This document shows positions 15,557 through 23,756 of a stretch of 28,837 nt of DNA, one piece after another. Source of the stretch: CAZVCJ01 sp964625745 (GTDB lineage Bacteria > Chloroflexota > Anaerolineae > VGOG01); contig CAZVCJ010000041.1 in assembly GCA_964625745.1 (NCBI GenBank), positions 1-28,837 on the forward strand, read 5' to 3'. The translations under genes and the position numbers were made by a program. Every line of letters starts with the position of its first letter. Position 1 is the first letter of the stretch. The notes under the pieces were generated by a model that did no database searches, was not told the origin of the DNA, and saw only the letters and a program-made list of their open reading frames with translations.

Positions 15557-16804
15557 ATGACAGTTTGGCAGCGGTTTAAGCCCCTGCGGGTCCGGTTGTT
15601 GGCGTTGTTGGCTATTCTAGGGCCGGGATTGATCACCGCCAGCGCTGATAATGACGCACCGGGGATTGCTACCTATTCAATGGCCGGCTCTACTTACGGC
15701 TATCGCTTTCTGTGGGTCATCCTGGTAATCACTGTCGGGGAAGTCATCGTCATGGAAATGGCAGGCCGGATGGGGACTGTGACCGGCAAGGGGGCCGCGG
15801 ATTTGATCCGTGAGCAGTTCGGCGTCCGCGTCACGGCCTTTGCCATGGTCTGTTTGTTAATCGCTAATCTAGGTACGACGATTGGGGAGTTCGCTGGCGT
15901 AGCCGCCGGCACGGAGTTGTTTGGGCTGCCGCGCTACATATCTGTGCCCCTTGCTGCCTTGCTGGTGGGGCTCTTGGTGATACGCGGGTCGTACCGCTAT
16001 GTGGAGAAAGTGCTGCTGGTGTTAAGCCTGGCGGCAATGAGTTACATCATCACCGCCTTTATTGAGCATCCGAATTGGGGTGAAGTGCTGCGCCAGGCCA
16101 TCACGCCCACGCTACAGGGAGGAACCGATTACCTGCTCACGTTGCTGGCCGTCGTAGGGACGACGATTACACCATGGGGCATTGTCTATATGCAGGCTTC
16201 CGTGGCTGACAAAGGTGTTGCGCTGGACGAATACAAATATACCCGGCTGGATGTCGTCACCGGGTCGGCGTGGGGGAACGTCGTCTCCGCTTTTATCGTG
16301 ATTTGTACGGCGGCGACATTGTTTGCGGTGGGCATCCGAGTGGAGACCGCCGAGCAGGCCGCCATGGCGCTGGCACCGCTGGCCGGGGTCTGGGCTAAGG
16401 GATTGTTCGCGGTGGGTTTGCTGGCCGCATCTTTGCTGGCGGCGTCGGTGCTGCCGCTGTCCACGGCCTATGCTGTCTCGGAGGCCTTGGGCTGGGAGCG
16501 TGGTTTGGATCGCCCCGTCCGCGAGGCCCGCATCTTCTACGGCCTCTACATAGGGATTATCGTGCTCAGTGTGGCCATTGTGCTCATCCCTGGCGTCCCG
16601 CTCTTCCCGCTGATGTGGTTTTCGCAATCGGTGAATGCGATCCTGTTGCCAGTGTTGCTGGTCTTGGTGCTGAGCCTGGCGAATGATAAGCGGCTCATGG
16701 GCCGCTGGACGAATTCTCGCTTGCAAAACGTGCTGGCCTGGGTCTTGACCGGCTTGATTATCCTTACTACGGTGTTTTTGTTTGCCTCGCCGTTGATGTC
16801 GTGA
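15557..16804 (+). CDS. Nramp-related divalent metal transporter, probably Mg2+ type
   Basis: About 415 residues with around 11 membrane helices. The first-helix motif, DPGN in classical Nramp Mn2+/Fe2+ transporters, reads ADNDAPG here. The sixth-helix MPH is TPWG, so the metal-ligating Met is lost. Loss of that soft ligand is a feature of Nramp-related magnesium transporters. The gene follows an MgtE-N/CBS protein, an association consistent with Mg2+ transport. The ATG at 15557 with AAGGAGG at 15541-15547 is chosen; the frame stays open upstream but overlaps the preceding gene. Classical Mn2+ transport is the less likely alternative. Confidence 0.85.
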   Translation: MTVWQRFKPLRVRLLALLAILGPGLITASADNDAPGIATYSMAGSTYGYRFLWVILVITVGEVIVMEMAGRMGTVTGKGAADLIREQFGVRVTAFAMVCLLIANLGTTIGEFAGVAAGTELFGLPRYISVPLAALLVGLLVIRGSYRYVEKVLLVLSLAAMSYIITAFIEHPNWGEVLRQAITPTLQGGTDYLLTLLAVVGTTITPWGIVYMQASVADKGVALDEYKYTRLDVVTGSAWGNVVSAFIVICTAATLFAVGIRVETAEQAAMALAPLAGVWAKGLFAVGLLAASLLAASVLPLSTAYAVSEALGWERGLDRPVREARIFYGLYIGIIVLSVAIVLIPGVPLFPLMWFSQSVNAILLPVLLVLVLSLANDKRLMGRWTNSRLQNVLAWVLTGLIILTTVFLFASPLMS

Positions 16805-16855
16805 GGCCCATGCCAGTGAAAAGGATCACTTTGCCAAGTTTTAGGAGAGATTTGG

Positions 16856-18454
16856 ATGAGTAACAAGAATCAAGATACCCCCACAATTGCCGAAAAGGTC
16901 GGATTGCGGCGGGATGTGACGATCTGGGGTTCCTACACCTGGGGGTATGCCGATGTGGGGGCCGACATCTACGTGGCGCTGGGCTTGGTCATCGGCGCGG
17001 CTCAGGGAGGAGCGCCGCTGGCCTTTGCCCTGGCCGGCCTGGTGTACATCATGATCGGCCTGGCTTTCACTGAGTTGGCCTCGTCTTATCCCGTGGCCGG
17101 CGGCGGCCACTACTACTCGTTGCGGGGTCTGGGCGACTTCTGGGGGTTCGTTGCCGGCGCGGCATTGCTCCTCGACTACACCATTGACATCGCCCTCTTC
17201 GCCACCGCCTCCACCGGCTACCTCAACTTTTTCCTGCCTTACTTGGGCCTCCACCTCGAACAGTTTGCGGTGGCCATCGGGCCTTTCCAGAATATCAATC
17301 TCCTTTGGCTGGGCGAAACGGTGGTTATGATCACCTTTCTGCGGTGGCTGAACGTGCGCGGCATCCGCGAGTCATCACGGGTTAACGAGATCATCGGCGT
17401 GGTGGATCTGATCATGGAGATGTCGGTGGTCGCCCTCGGCTTTGTCCTGGCCTGGAAGCCGGAGTTGCTGGTCCAACAGTGGGTTCACGAGTTCCCCACA
17501 CCCAGGCAGTTTATGTATGGCTTCTCGCTGGCCATCATCTCCTTCGTGGGGCTGGAGTCCATCTCCCAGGCTGCCCAGGAGACCCGTCGCCCGGCCACGG
17601 TCATCCCGCGCACCTCCATTGCCCTGATCTTCACCGTTTTCATCCTGGCCCTGGGCTTCTCTACCGTGGGGTTGGGCATCCTGCCCTGGCAAGAGTTCCA
17701 AGCCCACGAGTCCGACCCCGTCGCCTATCTGGCCTCCCACATCCCTTACCTGGGCGTGATAGCTGGCCCGTTCGCTGCCTTCCTGGGGGCGACGATCCTG
17801 TTCATCTCCTCGAACACAGGGGTCATGGGCGACTCGCGCCTGATCTTCTCCATGAGCCACTTCCGGTTGGTCAGCCAATGGTTCAGCCATGTCCACCCCA
17901 AGCACCGCACGCCCCGCAACGCCATCATCGGCTTCGGCTGGGTGGGGATCGTCCTGACCATCGTGGCCTTCCTGACGCCCAGGGTGCTGGACACGCTGGC
18001 CAACCTCTATGCCTTTGGGGCTACCTTCGGCTACATGTTGGTGTTCATCTCGCTAATCCGGCTGCGCTTTTCCGATCCCTACACGCCCCGGCCCTACAAG
18101 GTTCCGCTCAACATCAAGTGGAAGCGCAAGGACGGCAGCGTCGTCGAGATCCCCGTGCTTGGCTTCCTGGGGTTTCTCGGCGTGAGCAGCATCTTTCTGA
18201 CCGTGATCATCACCCACGAGATCGGTCGCATAGCCGGCCCGGCCTGGCTTTTGCTCTGCGTGAGCTACTACGTTTTCTTCCGCCGCAGAAGCGGTTTGCC
18301 TGTCTTTGGCAGTGTCCCCCACGACTGGGAGCAGGAGCAGGTAGATGTCCTGACCAGTGCAGAGGAGTTCGAATTGATGGAAGAATACAAGCAGGCATTG
18401 ATCCGTCGCGACAAGGCACGGGGAATCAAGTCGCGCTGGAGCGAGGAGGGATAA
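16856..18454 (+). CDS. APC-superfamily amino acid permease
   Basis: 532 residues with about 12 membrane helices and a charged cytoplasmic C-terminal tail of about 60 residues. Features typical of the amino acid-polyamine-organocation group include the first-helix Gly-rich segment WGYADVGADIYVALG and an ELASSYPVAGG motif after helix two. It presumably imports an amino acid or amine by proton symport, but the substrate cannot be predicted. TAGGAGAG precedes the ATG. A chain of tightly coupled small genes follows, with a gap of one base to the next: small membrane protein, membrane universal stress protein, NIL and RCK proteins. This suggests that the permease is regulated by nucleotide-binding subunits. 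Confidence 0.88.
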   Translation: MSNKNQDTPTIAEKVGLRRDVTIWGSYTWGYADVGADIYVALGLVIGAAQGGAPLAFALAGLVYIMIGLAFTELASSYPVAGGGHYYSLRGLGDFWGFVAGAALLLDYTIDIALFATASTGYLNFFLPYLGLHLEQFAVAIGPFQNINLLWLGETVVMITFLRWLNVRGIRESSRVNEIIGVVDLIMEMSVVALGFVLAWKPELLVQQWVHEFPTPRQFMYGFSLAIISFVGLESISQAAQETRRPATVIPRTSIALIFTVFILALGFSTVGLGILPWQEFQAHESDPVAYLASHIPYLGVIAGPFAAFLGATILFISSNTGVMGDSRLIFSMSHFRLVSQWFSHVHPKHRTPRNAIIGFGWVGIVLTIVAFLTPRVLDTLANLYAFGATFGYMLVFISLIRLRFSDPYTPRPYKVPLNIKWKRKDGSVVEIPVLGFLGFLGVSSIFLTVIITHEIGRIAGPAWLLLCVSYYVFFRRRSGLPVFGSVPHDWEQEQVDVLTSAEEFELMEEYKQALIRRDKARGIKSRWSEEG

Positions 18455-18455
18455 G

Positions 18456-18698
18456 ATGCCACGGCGACCCATCGCTGCTCCAGAGCAACTCACCGCTGCC
18501 GACATCTTTCGTATTGGCCTGGGGCTGTTGATGATCCCGCTGGGAGTGATCATCCTGGTCCGCACGCTGACGATTGCCGTGACGGTAACTGGCGTGCTGG
18601 TCGGGGGTGCTTTCGTCGCTTTCGGCGCCCACCGGCTCTGGATAGCGTGGAGCCGTTACCGTCTCTATCGGCAAAGCAAGAGGGAGAAAGCAAGATGA
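18456..18698 (+). CDS. Small two-TM membrane protein
   Basis: 80 residues with two hydrophobic helices at about 18-35 and 38-60 and a basic C-terminus. No family is recognised. GAGGAGGG precedes the ATG, which begins one base after the permease stop. Its own stop overlaps the next ATG (ATGA). The tight coupling on both sides suggests a subunit or chaperone for the permease or for the membrane-anchored stress protein. Confidence 0.75.
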   Translation: MPRRPIAAPEQLTAADIFRIGLGLLMIPLGVIILVRTLTIAVTVTGVLVGGAFVAFGAHRLWIAWSRYRLYRQSKREKAR

Positions 18699-19309
18699 CC
18701 CCGACCTTCCATCCTCTTGGCATTTTCCTGGCTGCCATCTTTGTCACTTCGATGGGCCTGCTGTTCTGGTGGATGTTCCGAGTGCCGCCTCAAGTGCCCC
18801 GCGAGGTAGCTGCGGTCCGCCGCTCGGTGGCGGCTATGCAACGGATTCTGGTGCCAGTCTCTGGAAAGATCGCTTCGGAGCGAGCGGTGGAACTGGCTTG
18901 CCGCCTGGGGGGAGCCCAGAAGGCCGAGATCGTTTTGGTCTATATCATTGAGGTACCCTTTACCCTTTCCCTGGATGCACCGGTATCGGTCGAGGAGTCC
19001 AGAGGCCAGGAAGCGCTGCGCACAGCCCAATTCATCGTCGAACAGCATGGTCTGTCGGCCAGGACGAAGATCATTCCCCACCGCTACGCCTGGGGCGGCA
19101 TCCTGCATCTCGCCACAGAAGAGATGGTGGATGCCATCGTGATGAGTGTGGGAGAGGGGCGTCCAGGGCTGGCGGAAGGGATGGACCGCACCACCCAGGA
19201 GGTTCTCAAACGGGCCCAGTGTGAGGTCATCCTGGACAAGGTGCCGGTGTGGATTGGGCCTTCCAAAGTACCAACAGGCCCGGTTTCTGTTCAAGGAGAG
19301 AGGGGATGA
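18695..19309 (+). CDS. Membrane-anchored universal stress protein (UspA domain)
   Basis: About 204 residues. An N-terminal hydrophobic helix at about 8-28 is followed by a UspA domain from about 50 (MQRILVPVSG) to 190. The usual C-terminal ATP-binding G-x2-G-x9-G(S/T) motif is only loosely present (VGEGRPGLAEGMDRTT). Most Usp proteins are soluble, so an anchor next to a permease suggests a local regulator binding a nucleotide. The frame can be read from 18647, but the ATG at 18695 overlaps the previous stop as ATGA and places the helix at the true N-terminus. AGGGAGAAAG is the ribosome site. Confidence 0.82.
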   Translation: MTPTFHPLGIFLAAIFVTSMGLLFWWMFRVPPQVPREVAAVRRSVAAMQRILVPVSGKIASERAVELACRLGGAQKAEIVLVYIIEVPFTLSLDAPVSVEESRGQEALRTAQFIVEQHGLSARTKIIPHRYAWGGILHLATEEMVDAIVMSVGEGRPGLAEGMDRTTQEVLKRAQCEVILDKVPVWIGPSKVPTGPVSVQGERG

Positions 19310-19551
19310 TCGTTGAACGAAGGGTTCAGCTCACTTACCCCCAACATCTGCTGGATCAGCCGCTTATCTACCAGTTGATCCAGCAGTTCGACCTGTTGAC
19401 CAATATTCTGGAAGCGCGGGTGACCGCCGAAGAGGGCTGGCTGGTCCTGGCCGTGCGCGGCGAGCGCGAGAGGGTCGAGCAGGGTTTAAGTTGGCTGACG
19501 GAGCAGGGGGTGCAGGTGGAAATCCTGGCAGAGATTGAGGAGGGAGTATGA
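19306..19551 (+). CDS. Stand-alone NIL-domain protein
   Basis: About 81 residues (start MIVERRVQLTYP) with the ferredoxin-like NIL fold: a first strand, a helix of LLDQPLIYQLIQQF type, then EARVTAEEGWLVLAVRG and a final WLTEQGVQVEI strand. NIL domains serve as amino-acid-sensing tails on methionine ABC transporter ATPases and also occur alone. Here it may sense substrate for the upstream permease. The ATG at 19306 overlaps the previous stop, and its own stop overlaps the next ATG, so translation is coupled throughout this cassette. Confidence 0.8.
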   Translation: MIVERRVQLTYPQHLLDQPLIYQLIQQFDLLTNILEARVTAEEGWLVLAVRGERERVEQGLSWLTEQGVQVEILAEIEEGV

Positions 19552-19946
19552 GAATCGTGATCCTGGGCTGTGGACGAGTGGGAGCCTATCTGGCCAAGAT
19601 GCTGGTAGCAGAGAGCCATCAGGTGACGGTCATTGACAGAGACATCGAGGCTTTTCGCCGCCTGGGTTCAGACTTCACAGGCAATTTGGTGGTGGGCACG
19701 GGCATTGATGAGGACGTGTTGCGCCGGGCCGGCATCGAGCAGGCCGAGGCTTTCGTCGCTGTGACCAATGGCGACAACACCAACGTCATGGCCGCCCAGG
19801 TGGCCAAGGAGATCTTCGGCGTGCCCCGCGTGATCTGCCGAATTTATGATCCCTTGCGGGAGGAGATCTACCGCACCCTGGAGCTAGAAACAATCTGTCC
19901 TACTATCTTGGGGGCGACTAACATCAAGGAAGGTCTAGATCGTTAA
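19548..19946 (+). CDS. RCK_N-only TrkA-like NAD-binding protein
   Basis: 132 residues forming a single Rossmann RCK_N (TrkA-N) domain: glycine-rich GCGRVG at 7-12, acidic VIDRD at the end of strand two, and AVTNGDNTN. The C-terminal RCK_C domain is absent; the protein stops where that domain would begin. RCK proteins bind NAD(H), ATP/ADP or cyclic di-AMP and gate K+ transporters. No TrkH/KtrB pore is in the window, so its target may be the APC permease or the KimA-like importer. Overlap with the NIL gene is ATGA. A full-length RCK gene follows after one inserted gene. Confidence 0.88.
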   Translation: MRIVILGCGRVGAYLAKMLVAESHQVTVIDRDIEAFRRLGSDFTGNLVVGTGIDEDVLRRAGIEQAEAFVAVTNGDNTNVMAAQVAKEIFGVPRVICRIYDPLREEIYRTLELETICPTILGATNIKEGLDR

Positions 19947-19977
19947 GGTGCAGTGCCTCGTATTGGAGGTGATCACT

Positions 19978-20775
19978 ATGTTTACCATTGGGTCAGAGCT
20001 TAAAGGCTACTTCGAGTATGACGCTTTGGGGCTGTATCTCAGAGCCCACGAGACTGCGGAAATAGATGGTGTTGTTGTAGACCTGAGAAACATCCTCGGC
20101 CGCCACTTTCTCTGCGATGGCTTTTGTTGTCTGCGGTTGCCAGGCTCGACTTGCTCTTCCGGGCCGCAGGTTTCAGCCAGGGGCGATTGTTGCCAAGGGT
20201 CTTGGGTGCCTCTTTCAATCGAAGAACAAGAAAGGATCGCCAAACACCTGGAGGGGATACTCCCCTACATGGCGCCGGAAGCAAGGGATTTCGTGGAAGC
20301 CCAGCTTGCGAGAGGGAAGGAAAAGAAAATGGCTTTTTGCCGGACAGTGCGTAGCCGGGAGGGGAAAGACCTGGGGGTAACCGCTATAAGGCTACTGCAG
20401 AAAAACTGCATATTCCGCGTCTTGGAAAGAGAGGGAGAAAAATGGCGGATCCGTTGTGCAATTCACAGCTATTGCCTCACCAGGGGGTTAGCCCTCTGGG
20501 AGATCAAACCCCTTTATTGTTGGCTTTGGCCTCTGTCGCTTGTTCCTCTTTACGATGGTCGTCTCCTGTTGACAATGCATAACCGAGAAAACTATCAGTT
20601 TACCCAAGAGCAAAAAGCACGGGTCATGGCACCATGTCTGAACTCTCCGTCACCCAGCGGACCTTTGCTCTATCAAGCCTTTGCCCCTGAACTGAAACAC
20701 ATTTTCGGTGAGGGTTTTTATCAGAAACTCAACGCTCTGACACCACAGGTGATAGGGAGAAGCGGGAGGACATAA
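19978..20775 (+). CDS. Cysteine-rich YkgJ/DUF3109-like protein
   Basis: 265 residues with cysteines at about 46, 50, 51, 59, 71, 72, 121, 144, 160, 166 and 181. The C-x6-C block near 160-166 and the KPLYCWLWP block near 181 resemble the YkgJ/DUF3109 families, which are thought to bind zinc or an iron-sulphur cluster; their function is unknown. The ATG at 19978 has GGAGGT seven bases upstream. Its stop overlaps the next ATG (TAATG), so the second RCK protein is translated in its wake. It looks more AT-rich than its neighbours and separates two RCK genes, so it may be an insertion, though one now coupled to the operon. Confidence 0.65.
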   Translation: MFTIGSELKGYFEYDALGLYLRAHETAEIDGVVVDLRNILGRHFLCDGFCCLRLPGSTCSSGPQVSARGDCCQGSWVPLSIEEQERIAKHLEGILPYMAPEARDFVEAQLARGKEKKMAFCRTVRSREGKDLGVTAIRLLQKNCIFRVLEREGEKWRIRCAIHSYCLTRGLALWEIKPLYCWLWPLSLVPLYDGRLLLTMHNRENYQFTQEQKARVMAPCLNSPSPSGPLLYQAFAPELKHIFGEGFYQKLNALTPQVIGRSGRT

Positions 20776-21434
20776 TGTATATCATTGTAGTGGGTGGTGG
20801 CAAGGTAGGCTATTACCTGACTAAGTCCCTGATCGAGGAAGGACACGAGGTCCTGGTGATCGAGCAAGACCCACGCAAGTGCGCGATATTCACGGATGAA
20901 TTGGGAGCCAACGTTCTCCAGGGCGATGGCTGCGAGGCTTCCGTGATGGCGGAGGCCGGCATGGGCCGAGCCAAGGCCGTCGTGGCGGTGACCGGCGACG
21001 ATGAAGACAACCTGGTCGTCTGCCAGGTCGCTAAACACAAGTTCAACGTGCCCCGAACCATCGCCCGCATCAACAACCCCAAGAACGAGCGCATCTTCCA
21101 CAAGTTGGGCATTGATGTCACGGTTTCCAGCACAGAACTGATCCTGTCCCAAATCGAGCAGGTCATCCCGGCCCAGTCGCTGGTTCACCTGCTGACGCTG
21201 CGGAGTGTGGGGGTCAACTTCGTCGAACTGGAGATCCCGCCGGACTCGCCAGCCCTCGGCCGGCGACTGCGGGAACTCGGCATCCCCGACGATTGCATTT
21301 TGCCCCTGGTGATCCGGGAAGGCAAGGAGGCCATCATTCCCTATGGCGATACCGTGCTGGAGGCAGGGGATCAGGTCATCGCCGTGACCTCTGAAGTCAG
21401 TGAGGAGACCATGCACCGCATCCTGCTCGGCTAA
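20775..21434 (+). CDS. TrkA-family RCK protein (RCK_N plus RCK_C)
   Basis: 219 residues. Residues 1-135 form the NAD-binding Rossmann domain with GGGKVG at 7-12, VIEQD for ribose contact and VTGDDEDN. Residues 140-219 are the RCK_C ligand-binding domain (PALGRRLRELGIP, then ending in the EAGDQVIAV strand). This is the layout of TrkA/KtrA regulatory subunits of K+ uptake systems. GGGAGGA precedes the overlapping ATG. Together with the RCK_N-only protein upstream it could form a hetero-oligomeric ring. A terminator-like hairpin follows the stop. Confidence 0.92.
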   Translation: MYIIVVGGGKVGYYLTKSLIEEGHEVLVIEQDPRKCAIFTDELGANVLQGDGCEASVMAEAGMGRAKAVVAVTGDDEDNLVVCQVAKHKFNVPRTIARINNPKNERIFHKLGIDVTVSSTELILSQIEQVIPAQSLVHLLTLRSVGVNFVELEIPPDSPALGRRLRELGIPDDCILPLVIREGKEAIIPYGDTVLEAGDQVIAVTSEVSEETMHRILLG

Positions 21435-21477
21435 CAGATGTGGCCTGCTTAAAGGGAAAGAACCTGCCAACTTCTCA

Positions 21478-21510
21478 ATGCCGGCCGGAGCTGGTCGGCA
21501 TTTATGTTTG
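21478..21510 (+). terminator. Hairpin terminator after the RCK gene
   Basis: ATGCCGGCC (21478-21486) pairs with GGTCGGCAT (21493-21501), with one G-T wobble and a six-base loop, followed by TTATGTTTG. It sits 43 bases after the RCK stop and would end the permease-RCK operon before the LysW-like gene. Confidence 0.65.
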
Positions 21511-21544
21511 TGTCCTGCTATGGGCACACAGGACGCACCAAACC

Positions 21545-21580
21545 GTTGCAAGAATGTCGCACTGGATCGCGTTTTGCAAC
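21545..21580. promoter_or_regulatory. GTTGCAA/TTGCAAC inverted repeat upstream of the LysW-like gene
   Basis: GTTGCAA at 21545-21551 and TTGCAAC at 21574-21580 form a perfect seven-base inverted repeat, 29 bases from start to start. This is close to three helical turns and suits a dimeric repressor or activator site. It lies 44 bases before the TATAAT box. Confidence 0.35.
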
Positions 21581-21623
21581 ATCATTGGCAGCTTTTTACC
21601 ACGATTTTTGAACACCAATGAGC

Positions 21624-21629
21624 TATAAT
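21624..21629 (+). promoter_or_regulatory. TATAAT -10 box upstream of the LysW-like gene
   Basis: A perfect TATAAT sits 60 bases before the ATG at 21690. The position 17 bases upstream holds ACGATT, a poor -35, so this may be an activated promoter. It is probably the promoter of the LysW/aminomutase operon. Confidence 0.45.
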
Positions 21630-21689
21630 TATCTTCGATGGTGGAGGGACCGTGTTGAGTAATATAGCGAAAACGAAGGAGATACGAGC

Positions 21690-21908
21690 ATGGCCGTGGC
21701 ATATTGCCTGGAGTGTAGGAAAAGTATTGACCTGGGTGCCCGGCCCTGTGAGGGTCAACGGCTTATCTGCACCGAGTGCGGAGCCCGTCTCGAGGTGATC
21801 AGCCTGAAACCCCTGGAACTCGACTGGGTGTATGATAAGGAATTGTTCAAGTATGACTTCGGAGTTCGGGCCGTCTTTACCAGGGGAAAAGTTGGAAGTG
21901 ATTTCTGA
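21690..21908 (+). CDS. LysW-like amino-group carrier/zinc ribbon, variant C-terminus
   Basis: 72 residues. Two CxxC pairs at 6/9 and 27/30 form a zinc ribbon followed by LEVISLKPLELDW, the hallmark of LysW carriers used in lysine and arginine synthesis. Classical LysW ends in an acidic tail with a terminal Glu (EDWGE) that carries the substrate. This copy ends in about 23 residues of different character, closing VGSDF, with no terminal Glu. It may therefore not be a carrier, or may be a decayed duplicate; no simple frameshift restores an acidic tail. AAGGAGA precedes the ATG. By my count 26 of the first 46 residues match the second copy downstream. Confidence 0.75.
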   Translation: MAVAYCLECRKSIDLGARPCEGQRLICTECGARLEVISLKPLELDWVYDKELFKYDFGVRAVFTRGKVGSDF

Positions 21909-22110
21909 ACAGCTCCTGAGCCCCATCACAATCCTGAGGAGGAGGACTCAGTAGATCACAGTCGCTCGCGGCGGATTGCGTGCAAGCCTGCCGCCGCCAA
22001 ACCGCTGAATCTGGTGCTTGTCCTGAGCTTGTCGAAGGGATCCAGCGGGAGCAAATTGCGGTGTACTGAGACCGGAAAGAGGGCTGGGGAATAGAGACGG
22101 AGGGAAGGAC
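21909..22110. other. Spacer between the two LysW-like genes
   Basis: About 200 bases with no convincing gene. It holds a dispersed repeat copy near 22023-22037 and purine-rich sequence leading into the next ribosome site. Confidence 0.5.
22023..22037. repeat. Dispersed repeat CTGAGCTTGTCGAAG
   Basis: A 15-base word matching CTGAGCTCGCCGAAG at 3212-3226 with two differences. From memory, CCTGAGCTTGTCGAAGG-like words recur often between genes in Anaerolineae genomes. Its role is unknown. Confidence 0.6.
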
Positions 22111-22299
22111 ATGGCTGTAGCATCCTGCCCGGGTTGCGGGCAAGAAGTCGACCTGGGGCTGAAATCCAAGTTGGGCCAACGTGTTGATTGCCCCAACTGC
22201 GGCCTTGAGCTCGAGGTCATCAGTCTGAGGCCACTCGAGCTGGACTTCGCCCCCTTCGAGGAATTTGGGGGGGAAGAAGAGTGGCCCAAGTGGGAGTAA
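22111..22299 (+). CDS. LysW-like amino-group carrier protein with terminal Glu
   Basis: 62 residues. CxxC at 6/9 and 27/30, then LEVISLRPLELDF and an acidic tail FEEFGGEEEWPKWE. It ends in Trp-Glu, as expected for a LysW carrier in which the C-terminal Glu gamma-carboxyl is joined to the amino group of the substrate. In lysine synthesis LysX does the ligation and LysZ, LysY, LysJ and LysK process the cargo; none of these genes is nearby. The partners here are an aminomutase, two other ATP-grasp proteins and a GNAT. GAGGGAAGG precedes the ATG. A small zinc ribbon with another role is the alternative. Confidence 0.82.
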   Translation: MAVASCPGCGQEVDLGLKSKLGQRVDCPNCGLELEVISLRPLELDFAPFEEFGGEEEWPKWE

Positions 22300-22328
22300 C
22301 CCTGGACATTCCACAAGCCTGTCCAGGG
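22300..22328 (+). promoter_or_regulatory. Hairpin right after the carrier gene
   Basis: CCCTGGACA (22300-22308) and TGTCCAGGG (22320-22328) form a perfect nine-base-pair stem that begins at the base after the LysW-like stop codon. There is no T-run, so it is more likely an mRNA stabiliser, processing site or attenuator than a strong terminator. Confidence 0.5.
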
Positions 22329-22343
22329 TGACATAGGTTGGAG

Positions 22344-22365
22344 CCCTGGCCCCTGCCAGCCAGGG
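22344..22365 (+). promoter_or_regulatory. Second hairpin upstream of the aminomutase gene
   Basis: CCCTGG (22344-22349) and CCAGGG (22360-22365) form a six-pair stem. Its arms have the same sequence as those of the hairpin at 22300, so the two could exchange strands and form one long structure. It ends about 20 bases before the CGGAGGT ribosome site of the aminomutase gene. Confidence 0.4.
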
Positions 22366-22394
22366 GCGGGACTTATCTTATTGCGGAGGTAGCG

Positions 22395-23755
<1,361 letters not shown>

Positions 23756-23756
<1 letters not shown>

